From Labrys sp. KNU-23 (GTDB lineage: Bacteria > Pseudomonadota > Alphaproteobacteria > Rhizobiales > Labraceae): a stretch of DNA of 64,000 nt. A program made the translations under genes and the position numbers. Positions 26,838-36,930 of the stretch are shown here, one piece after another. The DNA is taken from the NCBI RefSeq assembly GCF_008330945.1, contig NZ_CP043489.1, positions 868,001-932,000 on the forward strand. Direction: 5' to 3'. How positions within the stretch are numbered: position 1 is the stretch's first letter; each line of letters opens with the position of its first letter. The notes under the pieces were generated by a model that saw only the letters and a program-made list of their open reading frames with translations, was not told the origin of the DNA and ran no database searches.

Positions 26838-28457
26838 ATGGCAACCACACCGGAAATCAGAACGTCGGTGCTCATCGTCGGCGGCGGCCTCACCGGCCTG
26901 ACGGCGGCCGCGCTGCTCGCCTGCCGGGGCATACGCTGCCTTGTGGTGGAGCGGCATGCCGGCACCTCGATCCAGTACAAATTCACCGGCATCTCGCCGC
27001 GCAGCATGGAAATCTTCCGCGGCATCGGCCTGGAAGCCGAAATCCGTGCCGAACGGACTGGCGATCAGCAAGGCGGTGGCATTGCGCGGGCGAAAAACCT
27101 CGCCGATCCCGACATCCATTGGAGCGATCTCGGCTGGCCGGACGCCCATCCGTTCAGCCCCACCCAGCCGGCCACCTGCGACCAGCATGTGCTGGAACCG
27201 ATCCTGCGCCACCATGCGGAACACCATGGCGCAGACATCCGCTTCAACCGCCAACTCGAAGGCTTCGAAGAGGATGCCCGAGGCGTGCACGCCCGCATCC
27301 GCCACCTCGCCAGCGGGGATGAAGAGATCGTGCACGCCGACTATGCGATCGCAGCCGACGGCGCCAATGGCGGCATGCGTGAGCGGCTCGGCATCGACCG
27401 CAGCGGCCCCGGCCCCCTGCAGCATTGGATCAGCATCATCTTCGATACCGACCTGCCCCCGCTCCTGAAGGGCCGGCGCTTCACCTCCTGCTTCATCACC
27501 GATCTCAACGGCACCGTCACACCACGCGCCGGCGGTCGCTGGCTGCTGGCGCTGCAATATTATCCGCAGAAGGGCGAGCGGCCTGAGGCCTTCGATGCGG
27601 CCCGCTGCCGCGACCTCGCGGTCCGTGCCGCCGGACGTCCCGACATCAAGGCGGAGCCTGTCGATATCAGGGCATGGGACGTGGCCGCTTCCATTGCCGA
27701 TCGCTTTCGCCAGGGCCGAACCTTCCTCATCGGCGATGCCGCCCATCTGATGCCGCCGACCGGCGCCTTCGGCGGCAATACGGGCATTCACGATGCCCAC
27801 AACCTTGCCTGGAAGCTGGCCATGGTGCTGAAGGGCGAGGCGAAGCCGAGCCTGCTCGACAGCTATGACGCCGAGCGCCGCCCCATCGTGCAGGCGACAC
27901 AGGCCCAAGCTCTTGCGCGCCTGCAAAGCTGGTTCAAGGATCCCTCCAGGCGCCTGCCGCCGGCGGTACCGCTCGCGCCGGATTATGACGTCGTGTTCGG
28001 CCAGCGCTTCGACGCCGGTGCCTTTCTGCCGGCAGGCTCTGCGTCGGACGGTCCCTTCGAAGCGCATGCCACGCTGGCGGGGCGGCCCGGCACCCGCGCC
28101 CCGCATCTTTGGCTCGAACGCAGCGGGCAGCGTCTGTCCAGCCTCGATCTCTTCGGCGGAAATTTCGTATTGCTGGCGAGCAAGGCCATCTGGCACCAGG
28201 CGGCCGAGGAGGCACGTCGGCGCCTTGGACTACCTCTCGTCTGCGAGATTATCGGCTCCGGTGGCGACATCACCGACGTCGATGGCCGTTGGCCGGCTGC
28301 CTATGGCCTCGATCCCGACGGAGCGGTGCTGGTGCGGCCGGATGGCTTCGTCGCCTGGCGCGCATCCCAGGGTGAAACCGAACCCGCGAGAGCCTTGTCT
28401 GCTGCCCTGCGCCACCTCGGCCTGGGCCTCGTCGGAAACCGGGAGCGAGTGCCATGA
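26838..28457 (+). CDS. FAD-dependent aromatic hydroxylase (group A flavin monooxygenase)
   Basis: A 539-residue flavoprotein. The N-terminal dinucleotide motif is GGGLTGLTAAALL (about 15-27), the NADPH/FAD motif ADGANGGMRERLG lies near 175, and the FAD-ribityl motif is GDAAHLMPPTGAFGGNTG (about 301-318). The C-terminal 130 residues form the thioredoxin-like domain of the PheA/TfdB/MhpA group. These enzymes add one oxygen atom to phenols or polyketide-like aromatics using NAD(P)H. The substrate is unknown. The gene is divergent from marR and overlaps the next gene by 4 bp. Confidence 0.88.
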   Translation: MATTPEIRTSVLIVGGGLTGLTAAALLACRGIRCLVVERHAGTSIQYKFTGISPRSMEIFRGIGLEAEIRAERTGDQQGGGIARAKNLADPDIHWSDLGWPDAHPFSPTQPATCDQHVLEPILRHHAEHHGADIRFNRQLEGFEEDARGVHARIRHLASGDEEIVHADYAIAADGANGGMRERLGIDRSGPGPLQHWISIIFDTDLPPLLKGRRFTSCFITDLNGTVTPRAGGRWLLALQYYPQKGERPEAFDAARCRDLAVRAAGRPDIKAEPVDIRAWDVAASIADRFRQGRTFLIGDAAHLMPPTGAFGGNTGIHDAHNLAWKLAMVLKGEAKPSLLDSYDAERRPIVQATQAQALARLQSWFKDPSRRLPPAVPLAPDYDVVFGQRFDAGAFLPAGSASDGPFEAHATLAGRPGTRAPHLWLERSGQRLSSLDLFGGNFVLLASKAIWHQAAEEARRRLGLPLVCEIIGSGGDITDVDGRWPAAYGLDPDGAVLVRPDGFVAWRASQGETEPARALSAALRHLGLGLVGNRERVP

Positions 28458-28810
28458 CAGCACGGATCGCAACCCTGCTTGCCCTCGACATTGCACTTTT
28501 TGCCGGTGCGTCCATGCTACACGCGGGCCTCCTGCCCCTTGGAGCGCCCCATTCGAGAGCCGCGACCGCGGAGGCGGTCATCGCAGTCATCCTGGCGTTG
28601 GCCCTCGCCACCGGCCTCGCCCGACCGTCCCTGGCGCGTCTCGCCGCCCTCGTCGCCCAGGGCCTTGCCCTTCTCGGCACGCTGGTCGGTGCCGTGACGA
28701 TCGCCATCGGCATTGGACCGCAGACGGGTGGCGACAAGGTGTTTCATGCCGTGCTGGTGGCAGTCCTGGTGTTCGGCCTGTGGCTCGCCGCGGCAATCCG
28801 GCAGCGCTGA
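28454..28810 (+). CDS. Small integral membrane protein, unknown function
   Basis: A 118-residue protein with four predicted hydrophobic segments (about 5-25, 37-55, 60-88 and 94-114) separated by short Arg-containing turns. It overlaps the stop of the flavin hydroxylase (ATGA), so it is coupled to it and presumably shares MarR control. I do not recognise a family. A role as a transporter accessory or in handling the hydroxylase substrate would be a guess. Confidence 0.68.
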   Translation: MTARIATLLALDIALFAGASMLHAGLLPLGAPHSRAATAEAVIAVILALALATGLARPSLARLAALVAQGLALLGTLVGAVTIAIGIGPQTGGDKVFHAVLVAVLVFGLWLAAAIRQR

Positions 28811-28985
28811 AAGAGTCTGCGTTATTGGGCAGGAATCATGGGCTGCGTTGCGGCGATAACCCTTGAGACAGTCGGAACTCGGATACAGGTCGCAGCAGGC
28901 ACGCTTTCTGTCGCTTCCCGCCCCTGCCTGGTGCCCCCGCAAGCGTAGCCTCATGGCTCGGCGGGCGAACCAAGGGGGCATCGCC

Positions 28986-29747
28986 ATGGATAAGCGCGTT
29001 CTGATCACGGCGGGAGGCAGCGGCATCGGCCGGACCATGGCCGAGACGTTTCACAAGGCGGGGGCGCATGTCTGGGTCGTCGACGTCGACGCAGACGCCC
29101 TGGCTTCCTGCCCGCCTGCCTGGGAACGCGACCAACTCGACGTTTGCGATGAAGCAGCCGTCGAAGCCTTGTTCGCGCGGATCCGCGCCTCCTGGGGCGG
29201 GCTCGACGTCTTGTGCGCCAATGCTGGCATCGCCGGCCCCACGGCCGCGATCGAGGATATCGAGGTCGCGGATTGGCGGCGCTGCCTGACGGTCAATCTT
29301 GAGGGCGCCTTCCTGTTCGCCAAGCACGCGACGCCGCTCATGAAAGCGCAGCGTTCCGGCGCCATCATCCTGACGTCGTCGACTGCAGGCATTTTCGGCT
29401 ATCCCAACAGAGCACCCTACAGTGCCTCCAAATGGGCCATAAACGGCCTGATGAAGACGCTGGCGATGGAACTCGGCCCCTATGGCGTCAGGGCAAATTC
29501 GATCTGCCCCGGCGCCGTCGAAGGCCCTCGCATGGAAACCGTCATGGCCAGGGAGGCTGCGGCCAAGGACACGACGCGCGATGCAATCTATGCCGGATAC
29601 ACCGGCGGGACTTCGATGCGCTCCTTCATCACCGCCGAGGACGTTGCCGCCATGGCCCTGTTCCTGGCTTCCGACGCCGCCAGGCTCGTCTCGGGCCAGA
29701 TCATCGCCGTGGACGGGCATACGGAAAATCCGGACCCGAAAGTGTGA
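28986..29747 (+). CDS. Short-chain dehydrogenase/reductase (SDR)
   Basis: A 253-residue classical SDR. The nucleotide motif is TAGGSGIG (about 8-15), Asp residues in VVDVDAD suggest NAD, the structural motif is NAGIAG, the catalytic serine lies in LTSSTAG and the YxxxK is YSASK (about 147-151). A long substrate loop follows the active site (about 185-215). ATG 28986 has AAGGGGG upstream and starts at the Rossmann fold. It lies 175 bp after the hydroxylase operon and may act in the same aromatic pathway, but nothing shows that directly. Confidence 0.87.
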   Translation: MDKRVLITAGGSGIGRTMAETFHKAGAHVWVVDVDADALASCPPAWERDQLDVCDEAAVEALFARIRASWGGLDVLCANAGIAGPTAAIEDIEVADWRRCLTVNLEGAFLFAKHATPLMKAQRSGAIILTSSTAGIFGYPNRAPYSASKWAINGLMKTLAMELGPYGVRANSICPGAVEGPRMETVMAREAAAKDTTRDAIYAGYTGGTSMRSFITAEDVAAMALFLASDAARLVSGQIIAVDGHTENPDPKV

Positions 29748-29856
29748 GCGGCACTGAGCCTGGAAATAAGACTTCGACAAGGTTGCGATAGGCAGGTGCC
29801 AACGTCGTCGCTGGATTTGGACGCGCTGCAAAGGCTGGGTGCCGGGAGGACGGGCG

Positions 29857-30336
29857 TTGACCGACAAGCCGACCAACAAACTGCTCCACGATGCCATCAA
29901 GGACCGGGGCATGGCCTATTTGATGGTCTTTCGCGAAATCGAGGCCCGCTACGGCCGAGACGAAGCCAAGGACGTGATGCGAAGCGCGAGCCGTGCCCAC
30001 GGCCTTCATATCGGCAAGTCGCTGGCAGGCTGTGCCCCAAGGGACTTCGAATGCATGGCAAGACGGTTTGCCAGATCACCGGATGACGGCTCGGTGTTTT
30101 GCCCCGACATCCGGCGGCTCGACAGCACAGGCCTGGAAGTGAAGATGATGGCCTGCCCCATCAAGGACGCCTGGGTCGAGGCCGGTTGCAGCGAGGACGA
30201 AATTGTCACCTTGCTTTACTGCGCCTCGGCGCTCGACGAAGCGACCCTGGAAGCCGCGGGCTTCGACTTCGAGATCGAGCTGTGGTCTCCGGGACAAGAT
30301 GGATGCTGCCTGACCCGGATCAGGGAGAAGGGCTAG
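29857..30336 (+). CDS. L-2-amino-thiazoline-4-carboxylic acid hydrolase (ATC hydrolase)-like protein
   Basis: A 159-residue soluble protein resembling the ATC_hydrolase family. Conserved-looking features are the cysteine pairs CPDIRR/ACPIKDAWVEAG and the C-terminal FEIELWSPGQDGCCLTRI. In Pseudomonas the family name-giver opens L-2-amino-thiazoline-4-carboxylate on the way to cysteine, but many members have no tested activity. TTG 29857 is chosen because GGGAGG lies 8 nt before it; GTG 29839 is an alternative with no ribosome site. Confidence 0.68.
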   Translation: MTDKPTNKLLHDAIKDRGMAYLMVFREIEARYGRDEAKDVMRSASRAHGLHIGKSLAGCAPRDFECMARRFARSPDDGSVFCPDIRRLDSTGLEVKMMACPIKDAWVEAGCSEDEIVTLLYCASALDEATLEAAGFDFEIELWSPGQDGCCLTRIREKG

Positions 30337-30399
30337 CTGCCGTGCAAGTACCGCGGGCCGTCTGAAAAAACTGATTGTCTATCGCGACGACGAAACTGC

Positions 30400-30945
30400 C
30401 TAGATCGTGGCCTGATAACGCCTGTGAAAGAGCTCATAAACCTCTGGCGGATTCAGTATTCTGGCGGAACCGTCCTCCATCTCTTTCGCTTCATCATGGT
30501 CGGACGAAGTAATGAACAGCACGGCTCTGGCGCGTAGCTGGTCAAAGAATCCGTCAGAGGCAAGAAGCTTCAGACCCTCGATCATTGCCCGCTGTACATC
30601 GGTTTTGAATGCGCCGAATGCCGTCATGTCACCGGACACCTCATCGGAGGCTGCGCTGAGCTTCTGGCAGATCGCATCGAACGGCGAAGCAGCGAAGCTT
30701 TCATAAGCCCACTCCGCACTCGCCCATCTATAATAGGCCAGGCTCTGCGGATCGGCCTTTCCTTTCCTGGACATCTTGCCGTGATATTGCTCCAACGAAT
30801 TGGCCGCAGGCTCGATGGTGTAGCAATCCTCATCCGTATAGAGCGCGAAAGCATAGAATGTCTCGTCGCGATGTTGAGCCAAAAGTTCGGAAAAGGAACT
30901 GCGTGCAGCTGCTGCAATGTCCTTCGCGAGCTCTCCCCAGTTCAT
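30400..30945 (-). CDS. DUF4303-like protein
   Basis: A 181-residue acidic protein resembling DUF4303, with FYAFALYTDEDCYTIEPAAN near the N-terminus followed by YYRWASAEWAYES. It ends in a segment with ITSSDHDEAKEMEDGSARIL. DUF4303 is often found near polymorphic toxin immunity genes, though no toxin is visible here. The gene is noticeably less GC-rich than its neighbours, which may indicate recent acquisition. The start at 30945 has GGAGAG 6 nt upstream. Confidence 0.7.
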   Translation of the reverse strand: MNWGELAKDIAAAARSSFSELLAQHRDETFYAFALYTDEDCYTIEPAANSLEQYHGKMSRKGKADPQSLAYYRWASAEWAYESFAASPFDAICQKLSAASDEVSGDMTAFGAFKTDVQRAMIEGLKLLASDGFFDQLRARAVLFITSSDHDEAKEMEDGSARILNPPEVYELFHRRYQATI

Positions 30946-31068
30946 GGTCTTCTCTCCAGGCAGATACGCGGACCCATTAGAGAGCTTTGAGCGTATCCAG
31001 ATTCCGATGTACTTTCGCTGCGGTGTCAAGCTGGCATCTCGTCACAAAACCATTCCGTAAGGCAAACT

Positions 31069-31860
31069 ATGTGGCCGTTCCGCCGTAAAACCGTGCTCGC
31101 CCCGGAAATGATGACCTGGATGTTCGGCCAGGCGGAGTGGCTGCTTACCGCGCACGCGCATCACGGGATTTTCGCCACCGCGCAGCTATTGCCGCTGTCG
31201 GAACGGCTCTTTCCAACCGCCGGCCTGGCAGGGCATGCGTTGGCTGAAGACATGTTCGCCAGGGTCCGGCGGTTTGCCGGCATCGCCGACCGCGCCATGA
31301 CATTGGCACCACTCGGCTCGAGCGGGCGCTACAACGATAGCCGGGTCCAGCAACAGATGACGGCCGCGGGTCTGTATCAGGCCGGCGAGCATGGCATCAC
31401 GATTCACTACGACATGGCGCTGCTGGCCAACCGGGCTGATCTCGTCGCGGTGTTGGCGCATGAGGTCGGCCATGCCATCCTCGATCTCGGGGCTCGCCGC
31501 CCTCCCCCGGGGGATGAAGCCTTCGAGGAAATGCGCACCGATTTCACCGCCGTTTTTCTCGGCTTCGGGTTCTATCTCATGCAGTTTCGCGCGGACACAC
31601 GCGTGGCCACCCCTGAAATCGCCCATGCCTGGAAGGACTACTACGCTTATTACATGAATCTGCCGGAACTCTGTTTTGCCACGGCTTTGTTCTGCACCGT
31701 GCGAGGCATCGACAAACGCAAGATCCTGGGGGGAGCGCCCGGCGCAGGCGCTTCGATGCTCAAGCGTTGTTTTCAGGATCTCGAAAGGCAGCCCGATTGG
31801 ATCGAGGCCTTGCATGCGATGGCTGCTGAAGCGGGCGGTCGATCGGCGCAAACGGCCTGA
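31069..31860 (+). CDS. HExxH-motif metallopeptidase-like protein
   Basis: A 263-residue soluble protein. It has a gluzincin-style zinc signature, HEVGH at residues 131-135, with acidic residues about 20 positions later (FEEMRTDF, 152-159) that could give the third ligand. No signal peptide or membrane segment is evident, although the N-terminus WPFRRK is basic. I do not recognise the family; protease activity is inferred from the motif alone. It is divergent from the DUF4303 gene, 123 bp apart. Confidence 0.62.
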   Translation: MWPFRRKTVLAPEMMTWMFGQAEWLLTAHAHHGIFATAQLLPLSERLFPTAGLAGHALAEDMFARVRRFAGIADRAMTLAPLGSSGRYNDSRVQQQMTAAGLYQAGEHGITIHYDMALLANRADLVAVLAHEVGHAILDLGARRPPPGDEAFEEMRTDFTAVFLGFGFYLMQFRADTRVATPEIAHAWKDYYAYYMNLPELCFATALFCTVRGIDKRKILGGAPGAGASMLKRCFQDLERQPDWIEALHAMAAEAGGRSAQTA

Positions 31861-31886
31861 CCCGGCGATGGCGCCCGACGCCGAAT

Positions 31887-31917
31887 GAAAAGAGCCCGCC
31901 CCCTTTCAGGAGCGGGC
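31887..31917 (-). terminator. Intrinsic terminator after the aspartate aminotransferase gene
   Basis: On the minus strand GCCCGCTCC-TGAAAG-GGGGCGGGC forms a 9-bp stem (one G:U), followed by TCTTTTC. It lies about 28 bp after the aminotransferase stop codon. Confidence 0.75.
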
Positions 31918-31944
31918 CGGTAATTTCTCGTCCGTCCTGAAAAA

Positions 31945-33585
<1,641 letters not shown>

Positions 33586-33747
33586 ATGGCCGTCAATCAG
33601 GCAACCGCACATATGCTCAAGGCCGACACTCGCGCCATGCGCGTTTCGGCGGCCGAAGCGGAACGTCAGCTGACCTTGGCACTCTGGCTCGTCGGACTTC
33701 TCGCGACTGCAACAGTAGTAACAGCGACCATTGGGTTCTTCGCCTAG
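33586..33747 (+). CDS. Small single-helix membrane protein (53 residues)
   Basis: A 53-residue protein with a polar, Ala/Arg-rich N-terminal half and one C-terminal transmembrane helix (LALWLVGLLATATVVTATIG). Support for it being real: a good GAGGAGAT ribosome site 5 nt before ATG 33586, and a strong intrinsic terminator 34 bp after the stop codon, which together define a short transcription unit. The function is unknown; the shape resembles small stress-induced membrane proteins. Confidence 0.72.
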   Translation: MAVNQATAHMLKADTRAMRVSAAEAERQLTLALWLVGLLATATVVTATIGFFA

Positions 33748-33781
33748 TCCCCCCGCAAGCGAATTGAACGGGTCGCTTAAC

Positions 33782-33820
33782 GCGCCGGATGGTCCCCCCG
33801 CCATCCGGCGCATTTTTTTT
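33782..33820 (+). terminator. Strong intrinsic terminator
   Basis: A perfect 11-bp stem (GCGCCGGATGG / CCATCCGGCGC) with an 8-nt loop of mostly C, followed by A and eight T. It ends the small membrane-protein transcript. Confidence 0.92.
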
Positions 33821-33909
33821 GGTACAGCCATTCACACAATTCTTGGCACTTTTCGCTGACCTTAGGCCAAGGCTATTTCAGAGCCGATCATTCTGAAACG
33901 AGGTCAGCC

Positions 33910-34653
33910 ATGTCCCCACCCCTCCTGTCCCGAACCGTTTTCCTGGCTGGTGCTACCGGCGCCATTGGGGCACCGCTCACGCGCCTGCTCCTCCGTGCCG
34001 GCCACCGGGTCGTCGGGACGACGCGCACGCCGGCCAAAGCCGAGGCACTGCGGGAGCTCGGCGCCGAGCCGATCGTGGTCGACGTCTTCGAGCGTGACGC
34101 CCTGATTGCCGCCGCGGTGGCCGCCAGGCCCGAAATCGTGATCCACCAGCTCACCGATTTGCCGCCAGCCCTCGATCAGGCCCGCATGGCCGAATTCGTG
34201 CCGCGCAACGCCCGCATTCGCCGCGAAGGCACCGCCAATCTGGTTGCTGCCGCTGTCGCGGCCGGGGCCCAGCGGATCATCGCCCAGAGCATTGCCTGGG
34301 TCTATGCACCGGGCCCGCTGCCGCACACCGAGACGGCTCCCCTCAACCACGGCGCCGAGGGCCCCGGCGCGGTCAGCGTGCAGGGGGTGATCGCCCTGGA
34401 GGACGCCGTGCTCCAGGCGCCGATCGAAGGCGTGGTTCTGCGCTATGGCTATCTCTATGGTCCCGGCACCGGCAGCGACAATCCGCGCCGGCCGATGTCC
34501 CTGCATGTCGACGCCGCGGCACAGGCGGCGCTGCTTGCCATCGATCGCGGCCGGCCCGGCGCCTACAATGTCGCGGAGACAAGTGCCGGACTATCAACCG
34601 CCAGGGCTTTGGACGAGCTTGGCTGGCGGGCCGATTTCCGCCTCCCGGCTTGA
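33910..34653 (+). CDS. NAD-dependent epimerase/dehydratase family protein
   Basis: A 247-residue atypical/extended SDR. The nucleotide motif is GATGAIG (about 14-20). The usual catalytic Ser/Thr and YxxxK positions are weak: SIAWVYAPG is present, but the Tyr-x3-Lys is not clear, so enzymatic function is uncertain. The C-terminal part (VLRYGYLYGPGTG) is typical of epimerases. It is shorter than most family members (about 300). The start has GAGG upstream. No pathway partner is adjacent. Confidence 0.75.
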   Translation: MSPPLLSRTVFLAGATGAIGAPLTRLLLRAGHRVVGTTRTPAKAEALRELGAEPIVVDVFERDALIAAAVAARPEIVIHQLTDLPPALDQARMAEFVPRNARIRREGTANLVAAAVAAGAQRIIAQSIAWVYAPGPLPHTETAPLNHGAEGPGAVSVQGVIALEDAVLQAPIEGVVLRYGYLYGPGTGSDNPRRPMSLHVDAAAQAALLAIDRGRPGAYNVAETSAGLSTARALDELGWRADFRLPA

Positions 34654-34795
34654 GCCGGGCATAGTTTGCCGGGCGGCATCGGCTTTGCCGCCTTCGGCAG
34701 CGCGTGTCACTTTTCCCTTGCCTCGACTTCCAATCGGCGCGACGCTTCCGCCAGCCGCCCAAAAGAGCGGCGGCCAGAACAGGAGGGACGCGACA

Positions 34796-36853
34796 ATGAC
34801 GCAGAACACTCCATCCGGCAGACGATCCAGCGGGCCGCGCTGCATCGCCCTGGTCGGCCCGTTCCAAAGCGGCAAGACGACCCTTCTTGAAGCCATCCTC
34901 GCACGCATGGGCGCCCTACAGCGCCAGGGCACCGTGGCGGCAGGCTCCACCATCGGCGATGCCAGCGCCGAGGCGCGCGCCCACACCATGAGCGTGGAGG
35001 CCAATATCGCTTCCGTGGACTTCATGGGCGAGACCTATACCTTCATCGACTGTCCCGGCTCGATCGAGTTCCTGGCCGAGATGCGGCCGGTGCTGCCGGC
35101 CATCGATGCCGCCGTGGTGGTCTGCGAGGCCGATGAGAAGAAGGTTCCGGCCCTCCAATTGATCCTGCGCGAACTCGAAGACCAGAAAATTCCGCGCTTC
35201 CTCTTCCTCAACAAGATCGATAATTCGCACCAGAGCGTGCGCGAGGCCCTGCCCCTGCTGCAGCCAGCCTCCCGGCTGCCGCTGCTGCTGCGCCAGATCC
35301 CGCTCTGGAAGAACGGCGTTGCCGTCGGCTATGTCGACCTCGCGCTCGAACGTGCCTTCATCTACCAGGAACATGCGGCCTCGCAGGTGGTGGAGATCCC
35401 GCCGGACGAGCGCGACGAAAGCAAGGATGCGCGCTATTCCATGCTGGAGCGGCTGTCGGACCATGACGATGCCCTGATGGAGCAGCTTCTCGAAGAGGTC
35501 GAGCCACCCCGCGACAGGGTCTTCGACGACCTTGCCCACGAGTTGCGCGATGGACTGGCCGTGCCGGTTCTGATGGGTTCGGCGGCCAACGGCAACGGCA
35601 TGCTGCGGCTGATGAAGGCGCTGCGCCATGAGGCGCCCTGCATCCATGAGACGGCCGCACGGCTCGGCATCACGCCGGGATCGGAGCCCCTGGGCTATGT
35701 GATGAAGACCTTCCATACCGCCCATGCCGGCAAGCTCTCGTTGACGCGCGTGCTCAGCGGCGCCTTCCAGGAAGGCATGACGGTAACGACCTCTTCCGGC
35801 GAGACCGGCCGCATCGCCGGCTGTGCCCGGCTGCTGGGCCAGACCACCCAGAAGACGACGCAGGCGCAGGCCGGCGATACCGTCGCGCTCGGCAAGGTCG
35901 ATGCCGCCCATACCGGCGACATGCTGGCTGTCGGCAAGGCCGTGCCCCGGCCGGCCGAGATCGAGGCGCCCCAACCGGTGATGTCGCTCGCCGTCCGGGC
36001 GCGCGACCGCAAGGACGACGTCAAGCTCTCGGCCGCCCTGCAGCGCCTCACCGACGAGGACCAGGCGCTCGCCATGGAGCAGAATGCCGAGCTCGGCGAT
36101 ACCATCCTGCGCGGCCAGGGCGAGATGCATCTGCGCGTGGCCGTGGAGAAGCTCGCCTCGAAATTCGGCGTCGCCGTCGACTCCAACCAGCCGCAGATCG
36201 GCTATCGCGAGACCATCCGCAAGCCGGTGACGGGCGTGCGCGGCCGCCACAAGAAGCAATCGGGCGGGCATGGCCAGTTCGGCGACGTGGTGATCGATGT
36301 CACCCCCCTGCCCCGCGGCGAGGGCTTTGCCTTCATCGACAAGATCACCGGCGGCGTGGTGCCGCGCAATTACATTCCCTCCGTCGAGGAAGGCGTGAAG
36401 CACTATCTCAAGCGCGGCCCGCTCGGCTTTCCGGTGGTCGATGTCGGCGTATCGCTGACGGACGGCTCCTATCACACCGTGGACTCCTCCGACATGGCCT
36501 TCCAGACCGCGGCACGCATCGGCATGAGCGAGGCGATGCCGCAATGCAATCCCGTGCTGCTGGAGCCGGTGCTGGCGGTGGAGATCTCGGTGCCCTCGGA
36601 TGCCACGGCGAAGGCCAACGCCATCGTCTCCTCCCGGCGCGGCCAGATCCTCGGCTTCGATGCCCGCGACGGCTGGGAAGGCTGGGACGTGGTGCAGGCC
36701 CTGATCCCGGAAGCCGAGATCACCGACCTGATCATCGAGCTGCGTTCGGCGACTGCGGGCGTCGGCACGTTCCGGTCCAGATTCGACCATCTGGCCGAAC
36801 TCTCGGGGCGGCAGGCCGACACCATCGTCGCTTCGCGACAGGCGGCGCAATAG
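34796..36853 (+). CDS. EF-G-like translational GTPase paralogue
   Basis: A 685-residue protein with the five-domain EF-G layout. G1 is GPFQSGKT (21-28) instead of the usual AHIDAGKT, G3 is DCPG (85-88) and G4 NKID (139-142). Switch I reads EARAHTMSV instead of ERGITI. Domain IV keeps SGGHGQFGDVV, and the C-terminal domain ends with the expected RSRFDHLAEL. True EF-G moves tRNAs through the ribosome. This variant belongs with the divergent EF-G-like copies found beside a normal fusA in many bacteria, whose role is unclear. AGGAGGGA lies 8 nt before ATG 34796. It is followed by two tRNA-modification genes. Confidence 0.87.
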   Translation: MTQNTPSGRRSSGPRCIALVGPFQSGKTTLLEAILARMGALQRQGTVAAGSTIGDASAEARAHTMSVEANIASVDFMGETYTFIDCPGSIEFLAEMRPVLPAIDAAVVVCEADEKKVPALQLILRELEDQKIPRFLFLNKIDNSHQSVREALPLLQPASRLPLLLRQIPLWKNGVAVGYVDLALERAFIYQEHAASQVVEIPPDERDESKDARYSMLERLSDHDDALMEQLLEEVEPPRDRVFDDLAHELRDGLAVPVLMGSAANGNGMLRLMKALRHEAPCIHETAARLGITPGSEPLGYVMKTFHTAHAGKLSLTRVLSGAFQEGMTVTTSSGETGRIAGCARLLGQTTQKTTQAQAGDTVALGKVDAAHTGDMLAVGKAVPRPAEIEAPQPVMSLAVRARDRKDDVKLSAALQRLTDEDQALAMEQNAELGDTILRGQGEMHLRVAVEKLASKFGVAVDSNQPQIGYRETIRKPVTGVRGRHKKQSGGHGQFGDVVIDVTPLPRGEGFAFIDKITGGVVPRNYIPSVEEGVKHYLKRGPLGFPVVDVGVSLTDGSYHTVDSSDMAFQTAARIGMSEAMPQCNPVLLEPVLAVEISVPSDATAKANAIVSSRRGQILGFDARDGWEGWDVVQALIPEAEITDLIIELRSATAGVGTFRSRFDHLAELSGRQADTIVASRQAAQ

Positions 36854-36930
36854 ACCTCCGGCACCGCCGGCGCTCAGCCGGCGGTGCCGGGAAGGTTTAC
36901 CCCCGCCTCCATTGGCGCTAAAGAGCGGCG

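Noticed and set aside
34916..36850. A 644-codon open frame on the minus strand inside the EF-G-like gene
   Set aside because: It is the antisense shadow of a GC-rich gene whose plus-strand product has clear EF-G motifs; the minus product is His/Gly/Arg-rich with no domain.
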